From Tsukamurella paurometabola (GTDB lineage Bacteria > Actinomycetota > Actinomycetes > Mycobacteriales > Mycobacteriaceae): 64,000 nt of DNA. Below are positions 1-6,875 of this stretch, one piece after another; positions within the stretch are counted from its first letter, which is position 1; each line of letters starts with the position of its first letter. The notes beneath the pieces are model-generated. The model worked only from the letters and a program-made list of their open reading frames with translations. It was not told where the DNA came from and made no database searches. Both the position numbers and the translations under genes were made by a program. The stretch lies in NCBI RefSeq assembly GCF_900631615.1, contig NZ_LR131273.1:372001-436000 (forward strand). The letters run 5' to 3'.

Positions 1-48
1 GCGGCGCCCACGACCGCCCCGAACGCGGCGCCCACGACCGCGCCGAAC
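1..48 (+). repeat. Two tandem 24-bp coding repeats (AAPTTAPN linker)
   Basis: Bases 1-24 and 25-48 are identical except for one position (gccccg versus gcgccg). Each encodes AAPTTAPN. The array may begin before the window. It forms the low-complexity linker of the DUF4349 protein and is the sort of repeat that varies in copy number between strains. Confidence 0.8.
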
Positions 49-720
49 GCACCGTCGACCCCGGCCAACGCGCCGACGAACCGGCAGGTGATCACGACCG
101 GCACCGTCGATGTGACGAACGCCGACCCGGCGTCCGCGGCGCGGGAACTGGCCGCGACCGCCGAGCGGCTCGGCGGCCGGGTCGACGCGCGTACCGAGTC
201 CGGCGGCGAGGACGCCCGCGCCAGGCTGACGCTGCGGGTGCCGAACGACAAGGTGAACGAGCTGGTGGAGAACGTCGGGGGGCTCGGCGAGGTCGGGTCC
301 GTGCGGCTCGAGCACGAGGACGTGACCGGCACCGTCGTGGACCTCGAGGCGCGGATCCGCGCGACCCGGGTCTCGGTCGACCGGCTGACGGCGATCCTCG
401 AGAAGGCCGACACCACCGACAAGGTGATCGCAGCCGAGTCCGCCCTCACCACCCGGCAACAGGAGCTCGAGACGCTGCAGTCGCGGCGCGCGTCGATCGG
501 GGACCAGGTCGCGCTGTCGACGGTGACGGTGACGATCGAGAAGCCGACGGTCACCACCGACCGGTCCGGGTTCACCGGCGGGCTGCAGGACGGCTGGGAC
601 GCGCTGCTCGGCGCCGGACGGTGGATGCTCGTGATCCTGGGCGCGGTCCTGCCCTGGGCCGCGCTGCTGCTGGTGCTCTACGGCGCCTACCGGGCGGTGC
701 GCCGTGTCCGCCGCTCCTGA
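1..720 (+). CDS. DUF4349-type membrane-anchored protein, 5' end missing
   Basis: The frame is open from the first base of the window, so the N-terminus lies outside; 239 residues are visible. The first ~27 visible residues are an Ala/Pro/Thr-rich linker with two copies of the unit AAPTTAPN. After it comes a DUF4349-like domain starting near VITTGTVDV, with a helical, probably coiled-coil stretch around EKADTTDKVIAAESAL. One membrane segment (WMLVILGAVLPWAALLLVLY) sits near the C-terminus, followed by an Arg-rich tail (RAVRRVRRS). Family members usually start with a lipoprotein or signal segment, which would be upstream here. Function is unknown; a cell-envelope role is inferred. It converges on the thioesterase gene with a gap of 4 nt. 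Confidence 0.85.
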   Translation, partial: AAPTTAPNAAPTTAPNAPSTPANAPTNRQVITTGTVDVTNADPASAARELAATAERLGGRVDARTESGGEDARARLTLRVPNDKVNELVENVGGLGEVGSVRLEHEDVTGTVVDLEARIRATRVSVDRLTAILEKADTTDKVIAAESALTTRQQELETLQSRRASIGDQVALSTVTVTIEKPTVTTDRSGFTGGLQDGWDALLGAGRWMLVILGAVLPWAALLLVLYGAYRAVRRVRRS

Positions 721-724
721 ACCG

Positions 725-1126
725 CTAGGAGGGGACGATGAGCGCGCGCGCCGTGGCGAACCGGGGCCCGCGCGCACCGTCGACCTCGACGAAGAAGTCG
801 GCCTCGGAGAAGCTCTGCTTGCTGCCCGGCTTGATCACCCGACCGACGGCGAGGAAGGCCTCACCCTGCGCGGGGCGCAGGAACTGCGTGTCCATCTGAG
901 TGACGAGGCCGCCCGCGCCGGGGTGCATGGCGAGCGCGTAACCGCACGCGTTCTCGAGGACGCCCACGATGAGCGCGGCGTGCAGGCCGCCGACGTTCTG
1001 GCACAGATCGTCCCGGCGCTCGAGGCGGAGCACGACCTCCTGCGGGTCGGCGCTGAGCACCTCGATACCGGCCCACCGGTTGAACGGCAGGGACGCGTTG
1101 TACTTGACGAGTTCCTCGAAGGTCAC
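725..1126 (-). CDS. PaaI-family hotdog thioesterase
   Basis: A 133-residue single hotdog domain, the usual length for PaaI/YdiI-type acyl-CoA thioesterases (hydrolysis of an acyl-CoA thioester; the substrate cannot be told). The region NVGGLHAALIVGVLENACGY (residues ~44-63) matches the hotdog core helix with the GGLHA-type motif; TQMDTQFLRPA is the following beta strand. No signal peptide, so cytosolic. It converges on the DUF4349 gene and is followed in the opposite sense by nothing of its own operon; the next gene upstream (DUF5995) is on the same strand 23 nt away, so co-transcription is possible. Confidence 0.88.
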   Translation of the reverse strand: MTFEELVKYNASLPFNRWAGIEVLSADPQEVVLRLERRDDLCQNVGGLHAALIVGVLENACGYALAMHPGAGGLVTQMDTQFLRPAQGEAFLAVGRVIKPGSKQSFSEADFFVEVDGARGPRFATARALIVPS

Positions 1127-1149
1127 CCCAGCACTATCGCACCCGGCGC

Positions 1150-2106
1150 TCAGCGCCCGCTCGCGGCGAGCACCGGAGCCGGGGCGGGGCGGGGCGCCGG
1201 GGCGGCGGGCGCGACGGGGGTGCCGAGGCCACCGAGACCGGAGAGGACGTCGAAGGCGATCTCACCCGTCTGCCACAACGCGAGGATCTCGCCCTCGGTC
1301 ACCGGGCGCGCGCCGGGGTTCTGCAGCGCGAGGCCGTTGGCGAAGGTGAGGGTGTTGTAGCCGTCGTCGGCGGCGCGGAGCATCAGGTTCGACGCGACGC
1401 CCGCGCCGGCGATGCGGTCGAGCCCCTGACCGAAGAAGTAGAAGGTCCACAGCCCCCACAGGTCGGCGCCGTAGATCCGCTTGCTGCGCTCCGGGATCAC
1501 GTTGCCGTTCTTCGCGATCGAGTCGACGATGCGATAGAAGTCGAGAGCGTTCGCCGGGGTGCTGCGGCTGTACGCGACGGTGTAGGCGAGGTCCACGGTG
1601 ATGTGCGCGTTGTACCCCGCCATGGCCACCCTCCCCGGCGGGAGGTCGCACCGTGCGGCCAGGTGGAAGTAGTTGCCCCACCACTGCGGCACGGCGCCGC
1701 CGGTCCACTGGGCGTGGACCGCCCGCAGGTAGCGGCTCACCAGGTCGATCGAGAGGGACTTGGCGTAGCGCGGATCGTCGAGCCCGGCCTCGTCGCGCTG
1801 CGTCGGGGTGACGGCGTCACGGATGACGCCGTCCATGCCCACCCCGAACAGGCCGCGCCGGTCGCGGTGGGCGGCCAGGATGTCGGCGATGCCGCGCTGC
1901 CGCTCCGTGACGTCGTCGAGGCTCGCGAAGGTCGGCGCGGTCGGCAGCGCGTGCGGGTCGGACAGGGCGACGACGCGGGCGTTCTCCGCGGGGCTCAGCG
2001 CGCTGCCGCAGTAGTGCGACGGTGCCGCGGCGGCGGTCGTCGCAACGCCCGCCGGGATCACGACGGCGAGCACCGCGCCGGCGATCCACGCCCGCCGGCG
2101 CGTCAT
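1150..2106 (-). CDS. Secreted DUF5995 family protein
   Basis: 318 residues. A clear Sec signal peptide (MTRRRAWIAGAVLAVVIPAG, then an Ala-rich region and cleavage after TTAAAA) shows export. The mature part has the DUF5995 pattern of aromatic-rich helices (WWGNYFHLAARC, GYNAHITVDLAYTVAYS, LWGLWTFYFFGQG); the family resembles helical zinc-dependent phospholipase-like folds, but activity is not established. The C-terminus is an Ala/Pro tail. Two cysteines (one near the mature N-terminus, one in ARCDLP) could pair. It starts 4 nt after the stop of the ferredoxin-reductase-like gene, so the two are probably co-transcribed. Confidence 0.85.
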   Translation of the reverse strand: MTRRRAWIAGAVLAVVIPAGVATTAAAAPSHYCGSALSPAENARVVALSDPHALPTAPTFASLDDVTERQRGIADILAAHRDRRGLFGVGMDGVIRDAVTPTQRDEAGLDDPRYAKSLSIDLVSRYLRAVHAQWTGGAVPQWWGNYFHLAARCDLPPGRVAMAGYNAHITVDLAYTVAYSRSTPANALDFYRIVDSIAKNGNVIPERSKRIYGADLWGLWTFYFFGQGLDRIAGAGVASNLMLRAADDGYNTLTFANGLALQNPGARPVTEGEILALWQTGEIAFDVLSGLGGLGTPVAPAAPAPRPAPAPVLAASGR

Positions 2107-2110
2107 CGAC

Positions 2111-3304
2111 CTAGACCTCGGCGAGGGGGATGCCGGGGTCGGCGAGGCGGGCCGCGTCGACCGCCCTCCCCGACGTGATCAATGCACGCACGTCGTCGCC
2201 CACGTCCCAGACGTTGACGTTCATGCCCGCCAGCACGCGCCCCTCCTTGGTCCAGAACGCCACGAACTCCAGGGCGTCGAGGTCGCCGCGGATCACCACG
2301 TCGTCGTAGCCGGTGGACAGCCCCAGGTACTCCATGCCGAGCTGGTACTGGTCGGTGAAGAAGTACGGCAGGCGGTCGTAGACCTCGGAACCGCCGAGCA
2401 TGTTCGCGGCGGCGACGCGGGGCTGGTTGAGCGCGTTCGCCCAATGCTCGACCCGCACGCGCCGGCCCACCGTCGGGTTCTCGGCGGCGGCGATGTCGCC
2501 GACCGCGAAGACGTGCGGGTCGGAGGTGCGCAGACCCGCGTCGACGGCGACACCGCCCTCCGCGGTCTCCAGGCCGGCGGCCTCGGCCAGCTCGATGTTC
2601 GGTATCGCCCCGATTCCGACGAGCACCGCGTCGGTCTCGATCCTGGTCCCGTCCTCGAGGACCAGTCCCCTGCCGCCGGGCTCGACGGCCCGCACGCCGG
2701 TGCCCGTGCGCAGGTCCACGCCGTGCGAGCGATGCAGGTCGGCGAAGACCTTGCCGAGCTCGGGGCCGAGCGCGCCGAGGAGCGGTTGCTCCGCGGGCTC
2801 GACGACGGTGACCTCCAGTCCGGCTTCGCGCGCCGCGGCCGCCGCCTCGAGCCCGATCCACCCGCCGCCGACCACGCCGAGGCAGCCGCCCTTGTCGAAC
2901 ACCGCGCGCAGGGCGTCGCTGTCGTCGAGCGTGCGCAGGTAGTGCACCCCGTCGGCCCCGGGCAGCGGACGCGCCCGGGATCCGGTGGCGAGCAGGAGGT
3001 GGTCGTAGGGCAGCGACTCCCCCGTGTCGAGGCCGACGGTGCGCGCCTCGCGGTCGAGGGCGGTGGCGCGGACACCGGTCCGCACGGTGACGTCGTGGTC
3101 GGTGTACCAGGCGGCGTCGAACGTGAAGACGCTGTCACGGTCGGCTTTGCCCTGCAGATAGTCCTTGGACAGCGGGGGCCGCTCGTACGGCGGGTGGGAT
3201 TCCGCGCCGATCAGCGTGATCGGGCCGTCGTGGCCCAGATCCCTCAGCGCCTCCGCCGCTTTCGCGGCTGCAAGCCCTGCTCCGACGATGATGATCGCAG
3301 CCAT
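2111..3304 (-). CDS. FAD-dependent ferredoxin/rubredoxin reductase-like oxidoreductase
   Basis: 397 residues with a two-dinucleotide-fold architecture: an N-terminal FAD motif (GAGLAAAKAAEALR, residues ~7-20), then ERPPLSKDYL typical of the ferredoxin-NAD(P)+ reductase group, a central NAD(P)H motif (GVVGGGWIGLEAAAAAREAG), the second FAD-contact VFAVGDIA, and a C-terminal reductase dimerisation domain. Such enzymes pass electrons from NAD(P)H to a ferredoxin or rubredoxin, often serving a cytochrome P450 or oxygenase; none is encoded nearby, so the partner is unknown. TACGGT lies 8 nt before the ATG, consistent with a leaderless start. Confidence 0.9.
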   Translation of the reverse strand: MAAIIIVGAGLAAAKAAEALRDLGHDGPITLIGAESHPPYERPPLSKDYLQGKADRDSVFTFDAAWYTDHDVTVRTGVRATALDREARTVGLDTGESLPYDHLLLATGSRARPLPGADGVHYLRTLDDSDALRAVFDKGGCLGVVGGGWIGLEAAAAAREAGLEVTVVEPAEQPLLGALGPELGKVFADLHRSHGVDLRTGTGVRAVEPGGRGLVLEDGTRIETDAVLVGIGAIPNIELAEAAGLETAEGGVAVDAGLRTSDPHVFAVGDIAAAENPTVGRRVRVEHWANALNQPRVAAANMLGGSEVYDRLPYFFTDQYQLGMEYLGLSTGYDDVVIRGDLDALEFVAFWTKEGRVLAGMNVNVWDVGDDVRALITSGRAVDAARLADPGIPLAEV

Positions 3305-3433
3305 GCCTGTAGACCGTAGCCGCGTCCGCCGGAGAGCGGAACCCCTCGGCGCGGTTCGTTCGGAGATGACCGGCGAATCCTCCGGAATCGGCGTACCGGC
3401 TGCACGATTCGTCCGGTTCGCTACGCTCGAAGC

Positions 3434-3787
3434 ATGGAAGTACTACGCAACGTCATAGTTCTGGTGCACATCGTGGGCTTCGCCGTGACGTTCGGCGGCT
3501 GGGTCGCCTCGGCGGCCGCGGGCCGGTTCCGATTCGAGCGGGTCATGGACTACGGACTCCTGGTCTCGCTCGTCACGGGCCTCGCGCTCGCCGCGCCATG
3601 GCCCGCCGGAATCGAGTTGAACTACCCCAAGATCGGCATCAAGCTCGTCATCCTGCTCGTGCTCGGCGGCCTGCTCGGCATGGGCAGCGCGCGCCAGAAG
3701 CGCACCGGCGAGCCCGTCCCACGCGGAATGTTCTACGCCGCGGGACTGCTGTCGCTGACCGCCGCGGGACTCGCCGTCATCTGGTGA
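3434..3787 (+). CDS. Small integral membrane protein
   Basis: 117 residues with about four membrane helices (IVLVHIVGFAVTFGGWV, YGLLVSLVTGLALAA, IGIKLVILLVLGGLLG, FYAAGLLSLTAAGLAVIW). Homologues in Mycobacteriales are annotated only as conserved membrane proteins. The ATG is preceded by TACGCT at a distance of 6 nt, the leaderless pattern seen throughout the window. The last 11 nt overlap the 3' end of the convergent merR-type gene. No catalytic motif can be seen. Confidence 0.85.
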   Translation: MEVLRNVIVLVHIVGFAVTFGGWVASAAAGRFRFERVMDYGLLVSLVTGLALAAPWPAGIELNYPKIGIKLVILLVLGGLLGMGSARQKRTGEPVPRGMFYAAGLLSLTAAGLAVIW

Positions 3788-4184
3788 CGCCGCGAACACC
3801 GTGAACGTAGTCGCGGAGCTCGTCGAGTTTCGCCTTCGCCGCGACGAGTTGCGCGATCCGCTCGTCGAGCACAGCGCGGCGCTCCCCGATGCGGACCAGT
3901 GCGGCGTCGAGTTCCTCGGGCCGGGCGTCGCCCTCGCCGCACACGATGCCGACGAGCTCCGCCGTCTCGGTGGCCGACAGCCCGGCCTCGATGAGGCACC
4001 GCGCATCGGCGACGGTGCGCACGTCCTCTTCGGTGAACACCCGGTAGCCGTTCGACTCGCGCCCCGGCGCGAGGATGCCCGTCTTCTCGTAGTGCCGGAT
4101 CATGCGCGGCGTGGCGCCGGTGCGGGCGCACAGGTCGCGCATCCGCAGCCCCGACTTGACCATGACACTGGTGTCAGAGTTCAT
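3777..4184 (-). CDS. MerR-family transcriptional regulator
   Basis: 135 residues. The winged helix-turn-helix is at the N-terminus (LRMRDLCARTGATPRMIRHY, followed by EKTGILAPGRESNGYRVF), then a long C-terminal coiled-coil dimerisation helix (LDAALVRIGERRAVLDERI). No cysteine cluster typical of metal or redox sensors is visible, so the inducer is unknown. I chose the ATG at 4184 because CATACT lies 6 nt upstream (leaderless pattern); an alternative ATG is at 4163, inside the operator. The divergent reductase gene starts 9 nt away and is the obvious target. Confidence 0.88.
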   Translation of the reverse strand: MNSDTSVMVKSGLRMRDLCARTGATPRMIRHYEKTGILAPGRESNGYRVFTEEDVRTVADARCLIEAGLSATETAELVGIVCGEGDARPEELDAALVRIGERRAVLDERIAQLVAAKAKLDELRDYVHGVRGVTR

Positions 4185-4196
4185 GCTCTCAGTATG
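4156..4196. promoter_or_regulatory. Divergent MerR-type promoter/operator with 20-bp spacer
   Basis: On the + strand TTGACC (4156-4161) and CATGCT (4182-4187) are separated by 20 bp, the over-long spacer typical of MerR-activated promoters. The spacer contains the inverted repeat TGACACTGGTGTCA (4163-4176). Six nt separate CATGCT from the ATG at 4194, so the reductase mRNA would be leaderless. On the - strand CATACT (4191-4196) lies 6 nt before the merR ATG at 4184. Both promoters overlap the same operator. Confidence 0.65.
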
Positions 4197-4823
4197 ACGA
4201 ATCAGCAGCAGTCCCGCGCGGTCGTGGTGACCGCTCACCCCGACGCCGACTCCGCCACAGCCCGCACCGCCGCGGCCGTCGCCCGCGGCCTGCTGCGCGG
4301 CGGATACGCCGAGGTCGAGCGGCACGACGTCCTCATCGCCGGCTTCGATCCGACCTTCGGTCGGGCCGATCTCGGGGCCTACCGCGCCGGCGGCGCCGTC
4401 CCTCCGGACGTCCGGGCCGAGCAGCGGCACCTGGAGGAGTTCGACGCGATCGCGGTCGTCTTCCCCGTCTACTGGTGGAGCCTGCCCGGGCCGCTCAAGG
4501 GCTGGGTCGACCGGGTTTTCACACGCGACTGGGCGTACGACGACACCGGTTCCGGCGCGGTGCTCGCGGCACCGAAGCGCCTGTACTTCTTCGCGATCGG
4601 CGCCGCCGGCGAGTCGACGTACCGCAAGCACGGCTATCTCGACGCGATGCGCGCCCAGCTGGTCGACGGGCTCGCGAACTACATGGGCGCGGAGGATTCC
4701 GGGCTGTTCCTGTTCGGCGACGGGGAATCGGCCGACACCGAGCGGCATCGCGCCCGCGAGACCGCGGCCGAGGACGCCGCTGCGGAGATCGCTGCACGCA
4801 CCCTCGGCGAGGCCGCCGCCTGA
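4194..4823 (+). CDS. NAD(P)H-dependent flavodoxin-fold oxidoreductase (MdaB/NQO type)
   Basis: 209 residues of the flavodoxin_2 fold: FMN/FAD phosphate-loop strand VVVTAHPDADSATARTAA at the N-terminus, the flavin-contact segment VVFPVYWWSLPGPLKGWVDR (residues ~90-110) and the downstream AIGAAGESTYRKHGY. Members reduce quinones or nitro/azo compounds with two electrons. Control by the divergent MerR regulator fits a role in detoxifying an electrophilic or redox-active compound. The start is the ATG placed 6 nt after a -10 candidate. Confidence 0.9.
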   Translation: MTNQQQSRAVVVTAHPDADSATARTAAAVARGLLRGGYAEVERHDVLIAGFDPTFGRADLGAYRAGGAVPPDVRAEQRHLEEFDAIAVVFPVYWWSLPGPLKGWVDRVFTRDWAYDDTGSGAVLAAPKRLYFFAIGAAGESTYRKHGYLDAMRAQLVDGLANYMGAEDSGLFLFGDGESADTERHRARETAAEDAAAEIAARTLGEAAA

Positions 4824-4829
4824 GCTGTC

Positions 4830-4876
4830 GTCAATCAACGCTTGACAAGCACGCCGCGTCAACTCATGCTTGACGC
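4830..4876 (+). promoter_or_regulatory. clpC2 promoter with two GTCAA-N7-TTGAC palindromes
   Basis: TTGACA (4842-4847), a 17-bp spacer and CATGCT (4865-4870) form a good housekeeping promoter; 6 nt later comes the ATG at 4877, giving a leaderless mRNA. Two identical-architecture inverted repeats GTCAA-N7-TTGAC lie at 4830-4846 and 4858-4874, 28 bp centre to centre. One covers the -35 element, the other covers the -10 and the start point, an arrangement suited to repression by a dimeric DNA-binding protein, most likely ClpC2 itself. Confidence 0.7.
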
Positions 4877-5602
4877 ATGCCTGAGAAGAACGAGCCGGTC
4901 AGCCTCGACGCCCTCATCCGCACCGTGCACGCGCTCCACCCGGACGGAGACGCGCTCGATCACCTCGGCGACGCCGTCGCGGTCGCCGCGCACCTGGGAG
5001 AGACCGCCGACCACCTGGTCGGGCACTTCGTCGACCAGGCGCGGCGCAGTGGCGCGACCTGGACGTCGATCGGCGCGTCCATGGGTATGACCAAACAGGC
5101 GGCGCAGCAGCGCTCAGCGCCGCCGAGCATCGACCCGTCGGCGCTGATCGAGGCGACCGGCTCGCCCTACTCGCGCTTCACGCCGCGCGCCCGCAGCGTC
5201 GTCGTCGCCGCACAGGACGAGGCCCGTACCGCCAGGAGCCCAGTGATCGACACCGATCACATGCTGCTCGGGCTGTTCCGCGAACCGGAGGGCATCGCCG
5301 CGCGCCTCCTCGTCGGACGCGGCGTCACCGAGACCGCGGTGCGGGTTCGCGTCCCCGTGGCCGAGGACGGCGACGCGCCCGAGCAGATCCCGTTCTCGGC
5401 GGCCGGGAGGAAGACGGTCGAGATGGTGCTGCGCGAGGCGCTGCGCCTGGGGCACAACTACGTCGGAACCGAGCACGTCCTGCTCGGCGTTCTCGCGGAG
5501 GGCGACGGCCCCGGGGCGGTCATCCTGAACGAGCTCGGCGTCGACCACACGATGATCGACGAGGCGGTGCGCGAGGTGCTGTCGGCGTACACGCCGGAAT
5601 GA
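4877..5602 (+). CDS. clpC2: ClpC2-like protein: helix-turn-helix plus two Clp_N repeats, no ATPase
   Basis: 241 residues, close to mycobacterial ClpC2 (Rv2667, ~250 aa). The N-terminal part contains a helix-turn-helix-like segment (GATWTSIGASMGMTKQAAQQ, residues ~55-75). It is followed by two Clp_N repeats: YSRFTPRARSVVVAAQDEA (from ~98) with TDHMLLGLFRE, and IPFSAAGRKTVEMVLREA (from ~172) with GTEHVLLGVLAEGDG. No Walker motifs exist, so it is not an unfoldase. In mycobacteria ClpC2 is known to bind ClpC1-targeting antibiotics such as cyclomarin through its ClpC1-like N domain and to repress its own gene; the palindromic promoter here supports the same logic. Confidence 0.85.
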   Translation: MPEKNEPVSLDALIRTVHALHPDGDALDHLGDAVAVAAHLGETADHLVGHFVDQARRSGATWTSIGASMGMTKQAAQQRSAPPSIDPSALIEATGSPYSRFTPRARSVVVAAQDEARTARSPVIDTDHMLLGLFREPEGIAARLLVGRGVTETAVRVRVPVAEDGDAPEQIPFSAAGRKTVEMVLREALRLGHNYVGTEHVLLGVLAEGDGPGAVILNELGVDHTMIDEAVREVLSAYTPE

Positions 5603-5611
5603 CGGCCGTCG

Positions 5612-6235
5612 TCAGGCGACGCGCGCGGCGAGGGACGGCGCGCCGGGACCGCCCAGTGCCCCGAGGGCGACGGTGCGCCCGCTCACGACGAGCAGCAGGT
5701 CGAGCAGCGGTCCGGTGACCTCGGGGCCGTCGCCGATCGTGACGTCGGCGTCGGTGGCGCGCAGCGTGAGCCCCGCGACGTGCTCCTTCGCACCGCCGAT
5801 CCCCTTCCCCGTCCGCGCCTGCAGCCGGAGCGCACGCTCGACGGCCTCCATCGGGTAGTCGCCGACGGTGCCGAGCGGACGGCGGACGTCCTCGCCGTGC
5901 ACGACGACCTCGACCAGGCGCGTGTCGAGCGGCGCGGGCGGCCCCGAGGTGCGGTCGACGATCGAGCGGAACCGGTCGAGCATCTGCGCGGCCGGGCCGA
6001 GTTCACGATCCACGCCGTTCTGATTGTCCCGGTCGAAATCGAAGCGGGCGAGGAGCATCCCCTTGAGAAAGCCCAGGCGCGTCGTGTCGGCGGTGGCGAT
6101 CTGGTGGGCCACGACGTCGCGGACGCGCCACCCCGGGCAGAGCGAAGGGGTGTCCCACCGCGCGTCGTCGATGCCTTCCAGGAAGGCGATCAGGGCGCGG
6201 CGTTCCGCGTGGACCAGCTGCCAGACATCGGACAT
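5612..6235 (-). CDS. Maleylpyruvate isomerase-family mycothiol-dependent protein (DinB-like)
   Basis: 207 residues of the four-helix DinB/MDMPI fold. The N-terminal helix with ERRALIAFLEGIDDARWDTP and the following SLCPGWRVRDVVAHQIATAD match the actinobacterial TIGR03083/MDMPI_N family, where the conserved HxxxD-type residues (H of VAHQ, later VVVHGEDVRRPLG) bind metal. Family members use mycothiol as cofactor in isomerase or transferase reactions; the substrate here is unknown. A good ribosome site (AAGGAG) stands 4 nt before the ATG. It converges on clpC2 with a 9-nt gap. Confidence 0.85.
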   Translation of the reverse strand: MSDVWQLVHAERRALIAFLEGIDDARWDTPSLCPGWRVRDVVAHQIATADTTRLGFLKGMLLARFDFDRDNQNGVDRELGPAAQMLDRFRSIVDRTSGPPAPLDTRLVEVVVHGEDVRRPLGTVGDYPMEAVERALRLQARTGKGIGGAKEHVAGLTLRATDADVTIGDGPEVTGPLLDLLLVVSGRTVALGALGGPGAPSLAARVA

Positions 6236-6278
6236 GCGACTCCTTCGTCCCGCTCACCGTAGCGCGGAACCCGCGCCC

Positions 6279-6839
6279 TCACCGGCGAAGTTGGATGGTG
6301 CTCCCCGCGGACGCCGAGCCGCGCAGCACCACGAGCGGGCCCGCGGTGCCGGCGGCGGGCCCCGCCTTGTCCTTGAGTGAGCTCCAGCCCGAGTAACCCA
6401 TTCCGGAGGCGTCCACGCGCATGGTCGGCGTCAGGTGCAGTTTGATCGTGCTCCACGAGACCTGGACGTCGATCTCGACCCCGCCGTACGGGAAGTCGGC
6501 GCTGCGGAAGTCGATCTTCGCCGTGCCCGTCGAACCGGCGATGCGCAGTCGCGCGGGCACCGTCCATACGCCCTTGCGATGCACCGTCGTCCATTCGAGG
6601 TCGAGCACCTCGACCGGACGGTCGGCGGCGTCCGGCGCCGCCGGGAAGAGCCGGTCGCGGATCGGCAGGTCGTTGATGAGCGCTTGCAGTTCACCGCGAT
6701 TCACGGCGGCGTACGCCGCGTGCGTGCGCTGGTCGAACTCCTCCACCGTCAGGTAGCCGGTGGCCATCGCCTCCCCGAGCAGTTCGACGGCGCGTTCCCG
6801 TTCGGGGTCGCCCACCCGGATACCATCGCTGTCCGTCAT
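6279..6839 (-). CDS. DUF1707 domain protein (SHOCT-like), probable regulator or envelope protein
   Basis: 186 residues. The N-terminal ~55 residues are a DUF1707 domain (IRVGDPERERAVELLGEAMA, then GYLTVEEFDQRTHAAYAA and GELQALINDLP). The C-terminal ~110 residues are beta-rich and resemble the DUF2154/LiaF-like polymer-forming fold (TAKIDFRSADFPYGGVEIDV, GYSGWSSLKDKAG). No membrane segment is seen. I start at the second possible ATG because TAGGGT stands 7 nt before it. Function is not established. Confidence 0.85.
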   Translation of the reverse strand: MTDSDGIRVGDPERERAVELLGEAMATGYLTVEEFDQRTHAAYAAVNRGELQALINDLPIRDRLFPAAPDAADRPVEVLDLEWTTVHRKGVWTVPARLRIAGSTGTAKIDFRSADFPYGGVEIDVQVSWSTIKLHLTPTMRVDASGMGYSGWSSLKDKAGPAAGTAGPLVVLRGSASAGSTIQLRR

Positions 6840-6875
6840 GGGCCCGACCCTAGCGATCACGTCCGGATTCCGCCG

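Noticed and set aside
1-48. Tandem 24-bp repeats as CRISPR or satellite
   Set aside because: Only two units, in frame, coding for a Pro/Thr/Ala linker; no spacers.
3777-3787. Possible frameshift where two genes overlap at their 3' ends
   Set aside because: Both proteins end normally; the 11-nt convergent overlap is ordinary in this compact genome.
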